A model generated the notes under the pieces. It saw only the letters and a list, made by a program, of their open reading frames with translations. It had not been told where the DNA came from and did no database searches. The position numbers were made by a program, and so were the translations under genes. From the NCBI GenBank assembly GCA_030739585.1, contig JASLYX010000002.1:124001-188000 (forward strand): DNA of 64,000 nucleotides, read 5' to 3'. The DNA comes from Candidatus Bathyarchaeota archaeon (GTDB lineage: Archaea; Thermoproteota; Bathyarchaeia; TCS64). Shown here one piece after another: positions 15,131 through 23,192 of the stretch (the first letter of the stretch is position 1; each line of letters starts with the position of its first letter).

Positions 15131-16629
15131 TGAGTGAGCCCATAGCGAGGCGGAACGCCCTAGTGGACTACCGGATCAGCACTATGAGGTGTGCAGACTG
15201 CGGCAAAGTATACTTCCCCCCTAAATCCTTTTGCGACCTAGAGGGGAGGGACAGCACCATGCTCCCTGAGGACTATTTCTACAAACAGGGCGAGCTCTTC
15301 AGTGGTACCATGATAGCAACCTCCACCAACAAGTTCAAACACCTTGGCCCCTTCCTTACCGGGATCATCCAGTTCCCCGAGGAAGGCTTCAAGGTTCCCG
15401 GCCGGATAACCGACCGCATCCCCTGTGCTGAGGGTGGGGAAATCTCTGGGCTCATTGGGAGAGGCGTCGTGCCTCGGTTCAGGAGGAACTATGCCGACGG
15501 GGCCAGTGGCCTAGTTTACTACTCTAGTCTCAACTTCAGCCTTGAGGGGGATTACTACCCCTACCAGGAATTCGAGACGATTAAACCCTCTAACAACATC
15601 GGGCCACCCGGCATCGTGGGATATGGTGCTTACCTCCCCAAGTTCAGGATAAAGAACGAGCCCTCCGGGACCCTTGGGGTCAAAGAGCGAACTGTGCCAT
15701 TCATGGATGAGGACACTGTGACCTTTGCCGTGGAGGCTGGGAAACGGGCTCTGATCCACTCTGCTCTGAGTAATAGGCTTATCAGGAAGTGCTTTGTGGG
15801 CACAGAATCCCCAGCCTACGCCGTGAAGCCCATTATGGCTACGGTGATTCAGGCCTTGGAACTCGGGATAGCTCACGATGGGGGGTTCTACTCTGGGGGC
15901 GTTGACACCCAGTTCGCATGCAAGGCCGCCTCGGACCTCTTCATCGACGCCGCAGCCCTCGTCGACTACTCCAAGTTCGAGGGAGATTACGTCATGGTCA
16001 TCGGGGCCGACAACTCACAGGCGGCTCCTGGGGACGCCTTAGACCGTACCGTAGGAGCTGGGGGCTCGGCGTTCATCATAGGTAAGAGGGACGTTATCGC
16101 TACCCTGGATCACTACGTCTCCTATACCTCAGACACTCCCGACTTTTATCGTCGTGAGGGCCAGCGGTATCCAAGGCACGGAGGGCGCTTTACCGGGAAA
16201 CCCGCCTACTATAAACACACCCGGAACGCAATGGATAAAATACTGGAGAAAAGTAGTATGGCGCCCGGAGACTTTGCCCACATCGTCCTCCACTCCCCTA
16301 ATGGTGTGTTCCCCCTCAGAGTCGCGACCGAGATTGGCTTCAAGAGAGATCAGATCGACACGGGTCTCGTGGTAACCCGGATAGGCAATCTCTATTCTGG
16401 ATCTACCCTCACTGGACTCGCGGCGGTTCTCGACATTGCGGATCCAGGAGAGAGGATCCTCATGGTGAGCTACGGCTCGGGGGCAGGGAGCGACGCCTAT
16501 ATTTTCACAGTGACTGAGCAGATCTTGGAAAAGAGGGGGAGGCTGGTCCGATTAGAGGACCAGATCGAAAGTCCCCTACGTGAATACATAGACTACAGCA
16601 CTTACAGGAAGATGAAAGAGATCAGTTGA
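15130..16629 (+). CDS. DUF35 (Zn-ribbon/OB) domain fused to HMG-CoA synthase
   Basis: About 499 residues from the ATG at 15130. Residues 1-150 form a DUF35-like unit: MRCADCGKVYFPPKSFC supplies Cys21, Cys24 and Cys35, followed by an OB-like part (GELFSGTMIATSTNKF, FKVPGRITDRI). The fourth expected zinc Cys is not obvious. HMG-CoA synthase starts at about residue 161 (GIVGYGAYLPKFRI) and has the expected triad: Glu194 in FMDEDTVTF, Cys264 in VDTQFACKAASDL and His388 in HIVLHSPNG. In most archaea DUF35 and HMGCS are separate genes next to the thiolase; here the bridging subunit is covalently joined. The pair would deliver HMG-CoA for archaeal lipids. Confidence 0.88.
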   Translation: MSEPIARRNALVDYRISTMRCADCGKVYFPPKSFCDLEGRDSTMLPEDYFYKQGELFSGTMIATSTNKFKHLGPFLTGIIQFPEEGFKVPGRITDRIPCAEGGEISGLIGRGVVPRFRRNYADGASGLVYYSSLNFSLEGDYYPYQEFETIKPSNNIGPPGIVGYGAYLPKFRIKNEPSGTLGVKERTVPFMDEDTVTFAVEAGKRALIHSALSNRLIRKCFVGTESPAYAVKPIMATVIQALELGIAHDGGFYSGGVDTQFACKAASDLFIDAAALVDYSKFEGDYVMVIGADNSQAAPGDALDRTVGAGGSAFIIGKRDVIATLDHYVSYTSDTPDFYRREGQRYPRHGGRFTGKPAYYKHTRNAMDKILEKSSMAPGDFAHIVLHSPNGVFPLRVATEIGFKRDQIDTGLVVTRIGNLYSGSTLTGLAAVLDIADPGERILMVSYGSGAGSDAYIFTVTEQILEKRGRLVRLEDQIESPLREYIDYSTYRKMKEIS

Positions 16630-16745
16630 GGACGGTCTGCCTGTATGAAAGGGATCCTTAAAAACCAACGAGTAGTAAACCCATTCCATATTACGCGAAT
16701 TATGGTTTTAGGGCTGATCCAACCCCTTTTTTAAGTTTAAACCAA

Positions 16746-17171
16746 ATGAAATGCGATATGGTCGATGAGATAGATGAGAAGATCATCAACGCCCTCAAGG
16801 AGAACTCCCGGAAGTCTAACGTCCAGATCGGGAGCGCGGTGGGGTTATCCGAGGGGGCCGTTAGAAACAGAATCCAGGCCCTCATAAATTCTGGCACTAT
16901 CAGAAAATTCACGATAGAAGTAGCTCCCTCCATTAGGGTGAGGTCCTTGACCATGATCTCGGTGGATCCCTCCAGCCCGACCTACGCTATATCCAAGAAG
17001 GTGGAGTCTCTTTCTGGGATCGAAAGCATCTATGAGGTGACGGGAGAATATGACATCGTCTGCGTTGTCTCGCAGCGGAATATAGAGGGGCTTAACCAAA
17101 CCATCGAGGAGATTAGGAAGCTTGACGGCGTCGTTAAGACCAACACAGTGATAGTACTGCGAACTCTCTAG
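16746..17171 (+). CDS. Lrp/AsnC-family transcriptional regulator
   Basis: A 141-residue feast/famine regulator. The N-terminal helix-turn-helix (DEKIINALKENSRKSNVQIG then VGLSEGAVRNRIQALI) is followed by a RAM/ACT-like ligand domain (SLSGIESIYEVTGEYDIV, IEEIRKLDGVVKTNTVIVL). ATG start; an AT-rich promoter-like stretch lies at about 16725-16740. It sits between the mevalonate genes and the lysine cluster. Archaeal Lrp proteins of this type (for example LysM in Sulfolobus) often control lysine genes, so lysWXYZJK is the natural target, but no binding site is proven here. Confidence 0.88.
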   Translation: MKCDMVDEIDEKIINALKENSRKSNVQIGSAVGLSEGAVRNRIQALINSGTIRKFTIEVAPSIRVRSLTMISVDPSSPTYAISKKVESLSGIESIYEVTGEYDIVCVVSQRNIEGLNQTIEEIRKLDGVVKTNTVIVLRTL

Positions 17172-17278
17172 TAGTTTCTACGATTCGTGCCATTTTTCTT
17201 TATTTTATATAACTTATTCTCCGTTATTTTTCGAAATCTTTATGAATTATACGCCATCCGGGATTGGCATCCTTTAGA

Positions 17279-17465
17279 ATGGTACAAATAGGGCTTGTAC
17301 CTGCGTGTATGGCTTGCGGCACTACCTTAGACCGTTCAAACGATTCCTTCTTAGGAGAGATCGTTGGATGTCCAAAATTCGGCTATATGGTATAGTCGAG
17401 ATGGATGAATCCGGGAGCAAGCACCTGAAGAAATATTGATATACCTTTAAGACTGGGGTGAATAA
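17279..17465 (+). pseudogene. lysW: Decayed second copy of lysW
   Basis: The ATG at 17279 opens a frame with CMACGTTLDRSNDSFLGEIV, clearly parallel to CVDCGAGMDVPNDALIGEII of the intact lysW 300 bp downstream, then hits TAG at 17390s. Shifting frame continues the match (IVEMDESGSKHLKK against IENDDSGGKQLKEL) up to a TGA at 17437-17439. A third frame, 17451-17465, still spells the DWGE-stop tail that in LysW carries the substrate. All three reading frames are thus needed. The second zinc pair CPDCG has become CPKFG. A BRE/TATA-like CGAAATCTTTATGAATTA remains at about 17232-17250. I read it as a duplicated gene under decay; sequencing errors could explain the shifts but not the lost Cys. Confidence 0.85.
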
Positions 17466-17586
17466 ACCAACCCATGTCTGAATTGGGACAAAAAACCCAA
17501 AAAATGGGGTATTAGTGTCACAATTCTTATTACTTTCGTGTATAACGAGTTACGTTATAACACAATCAAAAAGGTATGATTAAACG

Positions 17587-17760
17587 ATGACAAATACATG
17601 TGTTGATTGCGGAGCTGGCATGGACGTTCCCAATGATGCTCTTATCGGAGAGATAATTGGATGCCCCGACTGCGGGTTAGATTATGTTATCGAGAACGAT
17701 GACTCCGGTGGCAAGCAACTGAAGGAACTCTTGATTGAGGGTGAAGACTGGGGAGAGTAG
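17587..17760 (+). CDS. lysW: LysW amino-group carrier protein
   Basis: A 57-residue acidic Zn-ribbon carrier. Its C-terminal Glu is joined through the gamma-carboxyl to the amino group of 2-aminoadipate (or glutamate), which protects the substrate while LysZ, LysY and LysJ act on it; LysK then releases lysine or ornithine. Zinc ligands are CVDCG (Cys5, Cys8) and CPDCG, and the tail EGEDWGE is the invariant attachment motif. The ATG follows a TATA-like GTATAACG at about 17540. A TAG stop is used. A T7 run at 17794-17800, between this gene and lysX, could reduce read-through so that the carrier is made in excess over the enzymes (inference). Confidence 0.95.
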   Translation: MTNTCVDCGAGMDVPNDALIGEIIGCPDCGLDYVIENDDSGGKQLKELLIEGEDWGE

Positions 17761-17818
17761 CCTAGCACAAGGCCCCCGGAGAGGGATCTTGTGTTTTTTT
17801 GGTTAATTGGTGCTTTTT

Positions 17819-19003
17819 ATGGCAAATATAGCGATGTTATGTGATCGAATCGAGACAGACGAGTTGGGCATCCGTCTCACGGCCGAGGAAATGGAAATCG
17901 ATCTTGAATATTTCCCTTTTCACAAGGTGTCAGTAGCATTCGATACTGATGGATTCTCCTACCGTAGTCTTGGTAAGGACTACACTGCTAAGCTTAGCGA
18001 TATCCGGGTAGTGCTGAATAGGACCCAGAGCAAGAGCCGCAGGTTGTACGCCACCGATATCTTCGAAGCTATTGGTGCTCAAGTACTGAACCCCATGACG
18101 GTGGAGCAGGCATGCCAGAGCAAGGTGAGGACACTGCTTGCGTTTGCCACCAACGGTATTAGGGTGCCCAGGACAATTTACCTGTCAGCTAACGTTAAAG
18201 AGCGGACAGTCTTAGGAGATGTCCAGGATAACTGCGAAAACATCTCTGCCCTAATCTCCCAGGACCTAGGAAGTGAGAAGGTCGTGGTGAAGCCCGACGC
18301 GGGAACCCACGGGTTAGGCGTCACCCTCGCAGAGGGACCCGACGAATTGCTTCGAATCCTCAAGAATGTGTCGCCCACGATTACCAATCCATCAGGGGTG
18401 GTTGCCCAGGAGCTAATCCCCAAATGGTTTTACGACCTCCGGATAGTGGTCCGAAAAGAAAAAGGGAAGGCTCCACACTGCCACGAGACCGCTCTTGCTC
18501 GAGGGGGCTTTAAAGAGTTCAGAACTAACACCTTCCTCGGAAACATGGTCTTTAGAGCCCATTTGCCCACAGTAGTTCGGAGGCAGGCTGAGGCCAGCGC
18601 TCTTGCCCTGGGGGGTAACGAGGCTTCCTGGATGATAGCCTTGGATGCGATGCCCCGAATCGGAGACGATCTCACGGAGGGTGAGGAGGTCCTTAGGCAA
18701 AGTTTTGATGACCTAGAGGAACACTTCCGCAAAGTGACTATGGTTAAGCAGATGCCCAATAAAAAGAGAAACTTCCGTACATACAACCGTGAGATTACCC
18801 GGGCCTATAACGAGTACATGGCCTCGGAGCCCTACGCCTACATCAAGAGTGTGGTGGACGAGACCTTGGAAAAGTGTCGAGACTCTATCTATTTCCATGA
18901 GGGGAACGCCTGCCCCGAGTTCTGGGAGCAGACTCGTATTGTGGGCGGGGTGGACATTGCCCAAGACCTTTTAACGTGTGCTATTGGACTCGTTGACTCT
19001 TAA
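17819..19003 (+). CDS. lysX: LysX: LysW-2-aminoadipate/glutamate ligase (ATP-grasp), enlarged
   Basis: A RimK-type ATP-grasp ligase that attaches 2-aminoadipate (or glutamate) to the LysW C-terminus. It has 394 residues against about 280 for well-known LysX. Family landmarks are MLCDRIETDELGIRLTAEE, VVVKPDAGTHGLGVTLAEG (phosphate loop), VVAQELIPKWFYDLRIVV and FKEFRTNTFLGN. After ALDAMP, where the ordinary enzyme soon reaches its metal-binding NEVN motif, about 75-80 extra charged residues intervene before FHEGNACPEF, the apparent equivalent. The ending GGVDIAQDLLTCAI matches the usual last helix. Start chosen at the ATG at 17819 over TTG/GTG codons just upstream. It follows lysW directly. Confidence 0.88.
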   Translation: MANIAMLCDRIETDELGIRLTAEEMEIDLEYFPFHKVSVAFDTDGFSYRSLGKDYTAKLSDIRVVLNRTQSKSRRLYATDIFEAIGAQVLNPMTVEQACQSKVRTLLAFATNGIRVPRTIYLSANVKERTVLGDVQDNCENISALISQDLGSEKVVVKPDAGTHGLGVTLAEGPDELLRILKNVSPTITNPSGVVAQELIPKWFYDLRIVVRKEKGKAPHCHETALARGGFKEFRTNTFLGNMVFRAHLPTVVRRQAEASALALGGNEASWMIALDAMPRIGDDLTEGEEVLRQSFDDLEEHFRKVTMVKQMPNKKRNFRTYNREITRAYNEYMASEPYAYIKSVVDETLEKCRDSIYFHEGNACPEFWEQTRIVGGVDIAQDLLTCAIGLVDS

Positions 19004-19015
19004 GGATGAATAATA

Positions 19016-20062
19016 GTGAAGATCGGAATCATGGGGGCCTCAGGATATGCAGGGGGAGAGCTCCTCAGACTACTTCTACCTCATCCTGAAGCGGAGGTCG
19101 AATTCGCGACATCCTCAAGATTCTCAGGGGAGTTTGTACATATGGTCCACCCCAACCTCCGAGGTAGCACCAAGTTAAAGTTTACACCTCCCAGTATACC
19201 TCGGATGACTGAAGACTGCAACCTCATATTTCTAGCAACTCCCCACGGAGTCTCCAAGGACATGGTTGGTGACTTTTTGGAGGCAGGTGTAAGAGTTGTG
19301 GATCTGAGTGCAGACTTTCGTCTCAACGATCCCAAGGATTACCCTAAGTGGTACGGCTGGGAGCATCCCCACCCTGAGCTGCTCTCTGATGCCGTCTTCG
19401 GTCTCCCAGAACTCCATAGAGAAGAGATCCGGGGGGCCAATCTTGTTGCTTGCTCAGGCTGCATGGCCGGGGCGTCTATCCTTGGGCTTGCCCCGCTTGT
19501 AAAGACAGCTTTTGTTGAAAAAGAGAGGATTACGATCGATGCAAAAATAGGATCTTCTGGGGGTGGAAGTGACCCAACGCTAGCAAGCCACCACCCTGAG
19601 AGGTTCGGCGCTTTAAGACCCTATAAGGTGGTGGGTCACAGACACATAGCCGAAATCGAACAGGAATTGACTCTGGCGGGTGGGCACCTCCTGAAGGTGG
19701 GGTTCACGCCTCACGCTGTGAATATGGCGAGAGGCATCCTCGCGACAATCCACATTTGGCTCAATCGTCCCTTGAGAGACAGGGATATCTGGACTGCATT
19801 CAGGAAAGCCTACTCAGACGAGCCGTTTATCCGTCTTGTTAAGTCGAGGAAGGGGCTATACCAACTACCTGATCCTAAGGTAGTTTCAGGTACTAATTTC
19901 TGCGACATAGGCTTCGAGCTCGACCCTCACGCCGGGCGTCTCGTAGTGTTCTCCGCGATAGACAATCTTGTAAAGGGTGCAGCGGGACAAGCAGTTCAGT
20001 GCTTCAACGTGATGCAGGGCCTAGACGAGCGGACGGGGTTGGAGCACGTTGGGCTACACTAA
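19016..20062 (+). CDS. lysY: LysY: LysW-aminoadipyl/glutamyl phosphate reductase
   Basis: An NADPH-dependent reductase of the ArgC family, 348 residues, reducing the LysW-bound acyl phosphate to the semialdehyde. MKIGIMGASGYAGGELLRLL is the Rossmann loop; the catalytic Cys lies in NLVACSGCMAGASILGLAP, and the active-site His is likely in KVGFTPHAVNMARGIL. GTG start 12 bp after lysX. Its position between lysX and lysZ fixes it as the carrier-linked form and not a free N-acetylglutamate enzyme. Whether it serves lysine, ornithine or both is not readable here. Confidence 0.92.
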   Translation: MKIGIMGASGYAGGELLRLLLPHPEAEVEFATSSRFSGEFVHMVHPNLRGSTKLKFTPPSIPRMTEDCNLIFLATPHGVSKDMVGDFLEAGVRVVDLSADFRLNDPKDYPKWYGWEHPHPELLSDAVFGLPELHREEIRGANLVACSGCMAGASILGLAPLVKTAFVEKERITIDAKIGSSGGGSDPTLASHHPERFGALRPYKVVGHRHIAEIEQELTLAGGHLLKVGFTPHAVNMARGILATIHIWLNRPLRDRDIWTAFRKAYSDEPFIRLVKSRKGLYQLPDPKVVSGTNFCDIGFELDPHAGRLVVFSAIDNLVKGAAGQAVQCFNVMQGLDERTGLEHVGLH

Positions 20063-20875
20063 GTGAATGAATTGATTGTCATCAAGATCGGTGGAGACCT
20101 CATCTCCAAGGGTTTACCAGAAGCTCTCGTTGATAACATCGTCTCTATAACCAAGGAAAATAAAATCATTCTAGTTCATGGGGGTGGAGACGTTGTCACA
20201 AGGATCTCCACGGAACTGGGCCATCCCCCTAAGTTCATAGTCTCCCCTAAAGGATTCAGGAGCAGGTACACTAACCGCGAGGAGGCCGGGATATTCACCA
20301 TGGTAATGGCTGGCAAGATCAACAAGGAGATCGTCTCAGCCCTCCAGGGTCGTGGTGTCCAAGCGGTAGGACTTAGCGGTCTTGATGGGGCCCTTGTCCG
20401 GGCGACGAGGAAAAAGAAGATCGTAGCGGTGGATGAGAGGGGTCGGAGAATGCTGATAGAGGGGGGCTACACAGGAAAGATCGACGGGGTGAACAAGGTA
20501 TTCCTAGGACTGCTGGTGGATAACGGCTACATACCTGTCATCTCCAGTCTTGCAATGAGTAAGGCGGGAAAGCCCCTCAACGTCGATGGGGATAGGATGG
20601 CTTCTAGTCTAGCCACGGCGATGGGAGCCGAAAACTTGGTACTCCTAACCGACGTAGCAAATATACTTGTGGCCGGTAAGTCGGTTGATGCGTTGAGCAT
20701 CTACGAGGCCAAGACTGTTATAGAGGGTATCGGCCCCGGTATGATAACTAAGCTATACGCGGCCATTGAGGCGCTGGAGGGCGGAGTCGGGGAGGTCGTG
20801 ATCTCCTCCGGTTTCATTAAGAACCCGATTGAATTGGCACTAGAACACAAAGCTGGTACGGTGATAAAAAAATAA
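20063..20875 (+). CDS. lysZ: LysZ: LysW-aminoadipate/glutamate kinase
   Basis: An amino-acid kinase of the ArgB family, 270 residues, phosphorylating the side-chain carboxylate of the LysW-bound substrate. It shows IVIKIGGDLISKGLPEAL at the N-terminus, ILVHGGGDVVTRIS (phosphate loop), AVGLSGLDGALVRATRKKK, DGDRMASSLATAMGAENLVLLTD in parts (MASSLATAMGAENLVLLTD) and the ATP-binding GPGMITKLYAAIEAL. The basic ARATRKKK-like stretch is a feature of LysZ-type kinases that bind the acidic carrier. GTG start immediately after the lysY TAA, so translation is probably coupled. Confidence 0.92.
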   Translation: MNELIVIKIGGDLISKGLPEALVDNIVSITKENKIILVHGGGDVVTRISTELGHPPKFIVSPKGFRSRYTNREEAGIFTMVMAGKINKEIVSALQGRGVQAVGLSGLDGALVRATRKKKIVAVDERGRRMLIEGGYTGKIDGVNKVFLGLLVDNGYIPVISSLAMSKAGKPLNVDGDRMASSLATAMGAENLVLLTDVANILVAGKSVDALSIYEAKTVIEGIGPGMITKLYAAIEALEGGVGEVVISSGFIKNPIELALEHKAGTVIKK

Positions 20876-20907
20876 GCAAATGGATTGTCGACAAGGAGAA
20901 TCTTTCA

Positions 20908-22068
20908 ATGGCCTCTACATACTGGAAGAGGCCTATTGTGATCACTCACGGACGAGGCTCGAATCTTTGGGATGCCGAGGGAAGGAAATACCTCGATTGC
21001 ACTAGTAACTACGGTGTCGCAATAACTGGGCACTGCCATCCTAGGGTCGTTGAGGCAACAAGGAACCAGGCGGGGCTGCTACTCTCCTGTCATGGCACGT
21101 TCTACAACAAGGCAAGGTCCGAGCTCTTGCATAGGCTATCTACCATATCCCCGGATGGTCTCCAGAGGGCCTTCTTATCTAACAGCGGGACCGAGTCAAC
21201 AGAGTTCGCTTTTAAACTTGCGAGGAGAAGTACGGGGAAAACCGGAATCATCTCGATGATGGGGGCTTTCCACGGAAAGACAATGGGCGCTTTGTCGGCG
21301 ACTTGGAACAAGAAATATCGGACACCATTCGAGCCGTTGGTTCCAGGATTCAAACATGTCCCCTATGGTAAGCTTGAGCGGTTGGAGGCGGCCATCGATG
21401 ATGAGACCGCAGCTGTAATCGTGGAGCCTATACAGGGGGAGAGCGGAGTCAATGTCCCTCCGGATGATTTCCTCCCCGGGCTCAGGGATATCTGCGACGA
21501 CAAAGGGATCCTCCTGATTCTAGACGAGATCCAGACGGGCTTTGGGCGCACAGGGGACTGGTTCGCCTGCCAGCATTATGAGATCGAACCTGACATCATG
21601 TGCCTCGCCAAGGCAGTCGCGAGCGGTCTCCCTATGGGCGCTACCATGGCAACGGAGGAGGTGATGTCCACCCTCAAGATGGGAGACCACTCGAGCACCT
21701 TTGGGGGAGGTCCGGTTGCTTGTGCAGCTGCATGTGCAACCATCGACGTGCTCAAAGATGAACGGCTTCCCGAGCGGGCGAAGACTAATGGTGAATATAT
21801 GCTCACAAGGCTGAAGGAACTGGTGAAAAAGTACACGATCGTCCGAGGAGCCCGTGGTAGGGGTCTGATGCTGGGTTTGGAACTCCGGTTCGACGTTCTG
21901 AATGTCATCATGGGGTCACTGGAGCGTGGAGTCCTATTCCTAGACGCTGGGAGAAAAGTGGTGCGTATGCTCCCCCCTCTCATCATAGATCGGGGCCAGA
22001 TCGAAAGGGCCCTCACGGTCCTGGACGAGGTCCTAGAGGGAGAGGAGAATGCAAGACTCAGCAATTAA
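20908..22068 (+). CDS. lysJ: LysJ: LysW-aminoadipate/glutamate semialdehyde aminotransferase
   Basis: A class III PLP aminotransferase of the ArgD family, 386 residues. [20 protein letters not shown] at the N-terminus, [18 protein letters not shown] (cofactor phosphate), [34 protein letters not shown] with the Asp that contacts PLP, and the Schiff-base Lys in [15 protein letters not shown] are all present. It transfers an amino group from glutamate to the carrier-bound semialdehyde. ATG start with AAGGAG about 10 bp upstream. The end overlaps lysK by 20 bp. Confidence 0.92.
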   Translation: MASTYWKRPIVITHGRGSNLWDAEGRKYLDCTSNYGVAITGHCHPRVVEATRNQAGLLLSCHGTFYNKARSELLHRLSTISPDGLQRAFLSNSGTESTEFAFKLARRSTGKTGIISMMGAFHGKTMGALSATWNKKYRTPFEPLVPGFKHVPYGKLERLEAAIDDETAAVIVEPIQGESGVNVPPDDFLPGLRDICDDKGILLILDEIQTGFGRTGDWFACQHYEIEPDIMCLAKAVASGLPMGATMATEEVMSTLKMGDHSSTFGGGPVACAAACATIDVLKDERLPERAKTNGEYMLTRLKELVKKYTIVRGARGRGLMLGLELRFDVLNVIMGSLERGVLFLDAGRKVVRMLPPLIIDRGQIERALTVLDEVLEGEENARLSN

Positions 22069-23152
22069 CCTTCTCAGAGGGCTGGTGGAGCGGTACAGCC
22101 CCTCAGGAAAGGAGGATGAGGTCGGATATTTTTTATCCTCCCGAATGGAGGAGCTGGGTTTTCTAGTCAAGCGAGATATTGTCGGTAACGTTATCGGAGA
22201 ACATGGGGATGGTAGCCCTAGAGTGCTTTTGTGTGGCCACATGGACACAGTTCCTCCCGAACTTCCCGTCCGCCTTGAGGATGGGATCCTCTACGGGAGG
22301 GGAACCGTTGACGCTAAGGGCCCCCTGGCTGCATTGGTGATGGCGGCGTCGGGACTGGTCGACGACGGTCATTCCGGAACCCTCATTGTGGTGGGTGCCG
22401 TGGATGAGGAGGGAATGAGCACCGGCGTCAAGAACCTCGTTAATGACGGGCTAGAGGCTGACTATGCTATCTTCGGCGAGCCCACCAATGTCGAGACCAT
22501 CACGGTGGGTTATAAGGGAGGCTTAGTACTGAAGATTGACTGCGAGACGGAGACGGGGCACTCCTCGGCCCCATGGCTTTTTAAAAACGCTATTGAGAAA
22601 GCGATGGGAATCTGGCACCAGGTCAAGTCCCTCCAGTTACCAGAGGAGGATTCTGAAAGCAGATTCCATTCCGTCTCCTACTGCCTGAGACGGATCAAGG
22701 GCGGAGGGATAGGTAGTGTCGTTCCTTCAAGCTGCCAAATCTTGGTTGAGGCTAGAATACCCCCTGCTGTATCTGTAGATAGGCTTAGCGCTGAACTCCT
22801 CGCCCTCATAGACGCATATAGGGTGGATAATCCCGACGTGAATGTCTACGTGGAGATCTTGGGCCATACCGAACCTTACCTATCCGATAAAAAGTCTCCT
22901 CTAGTCAGGGCTATTTCCCGTTCTATATGGAGGAACCGAAAAGCGAAAGTGGGTCTCATCAATAAGACGGGGACGGGAGATATGAACATCTACGGAAGGG
23001 CCACAGGGACGCCCACCATCACATATGGCCCAGGAGATCCTCACTTGGACCACACATCCTACGAGCATATAGGGGTTCAGGACTATTTGGATAGTATTAC
23101 GGTACTCAAAGGGGCGCTGACCGACCTGCTTCTACTCAGCGGTCAGAATTGA
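22049..23152 (+). CDS. lysK: LysK: LysW-lysine/ornithine hydrolase (M20 metallopeptidase)
   Basis: A zinc/cobalt M20-family hydrolase, 367 residues, releasing the finished amino acid and regenerating LysW. The metal site is visible in LLCGHMDTVPPELPV (His, with the usual downstream Asp) and GRGTVDAKGPLAALVMAA; the catalytic Glu and metal Glu are in VGAVDEEGMSTGVKNL. EPTNVETITVGYKGGLVL and TETGHSSAPW belong to the dimerisation domain, and GPGDPHLDHTSYEHI holds the last metal-binding His. As the final enzyme of the row it completes lysW-X-Y-Z-J-K. Confidence 0.92.
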   Translation: MQDSAINLLRGLVERYSPSGKEDEVGYFLSSRMEELGFLVKRDIVGNVIGEHGDGSPRVLLCGHMDTVPPELPVRLEDGILYGRGTVDAKGPLAALVMAASGLVDDGHSGTLIVVGAVDEEGMSTGVKNLVNDGLEADYAIFGEPTNVETITVGYKGGLVLKIDCETETGHSSAPWLFKNAIEKAMGIWHQVKSLQLPEEDSESRFHSVSYCLRRIKGGGIGSVVPSSCQILVEARIPPAVSVDRLSAELLALIDAYRVDNPDVNVYVEILGHTEPYLSDKKSPLVRAISRSIWRNRKAKVGLINKTGTGDMNIYGRATGTPTITYGPGDPHLDHTSYEHIGVQDYLDSITVLKGALTDLLLLSGQN

Positions 23153-23192
23153 AATTTATTTAACTGTGCGTTCTAAAATATGGTTGGCCAAA

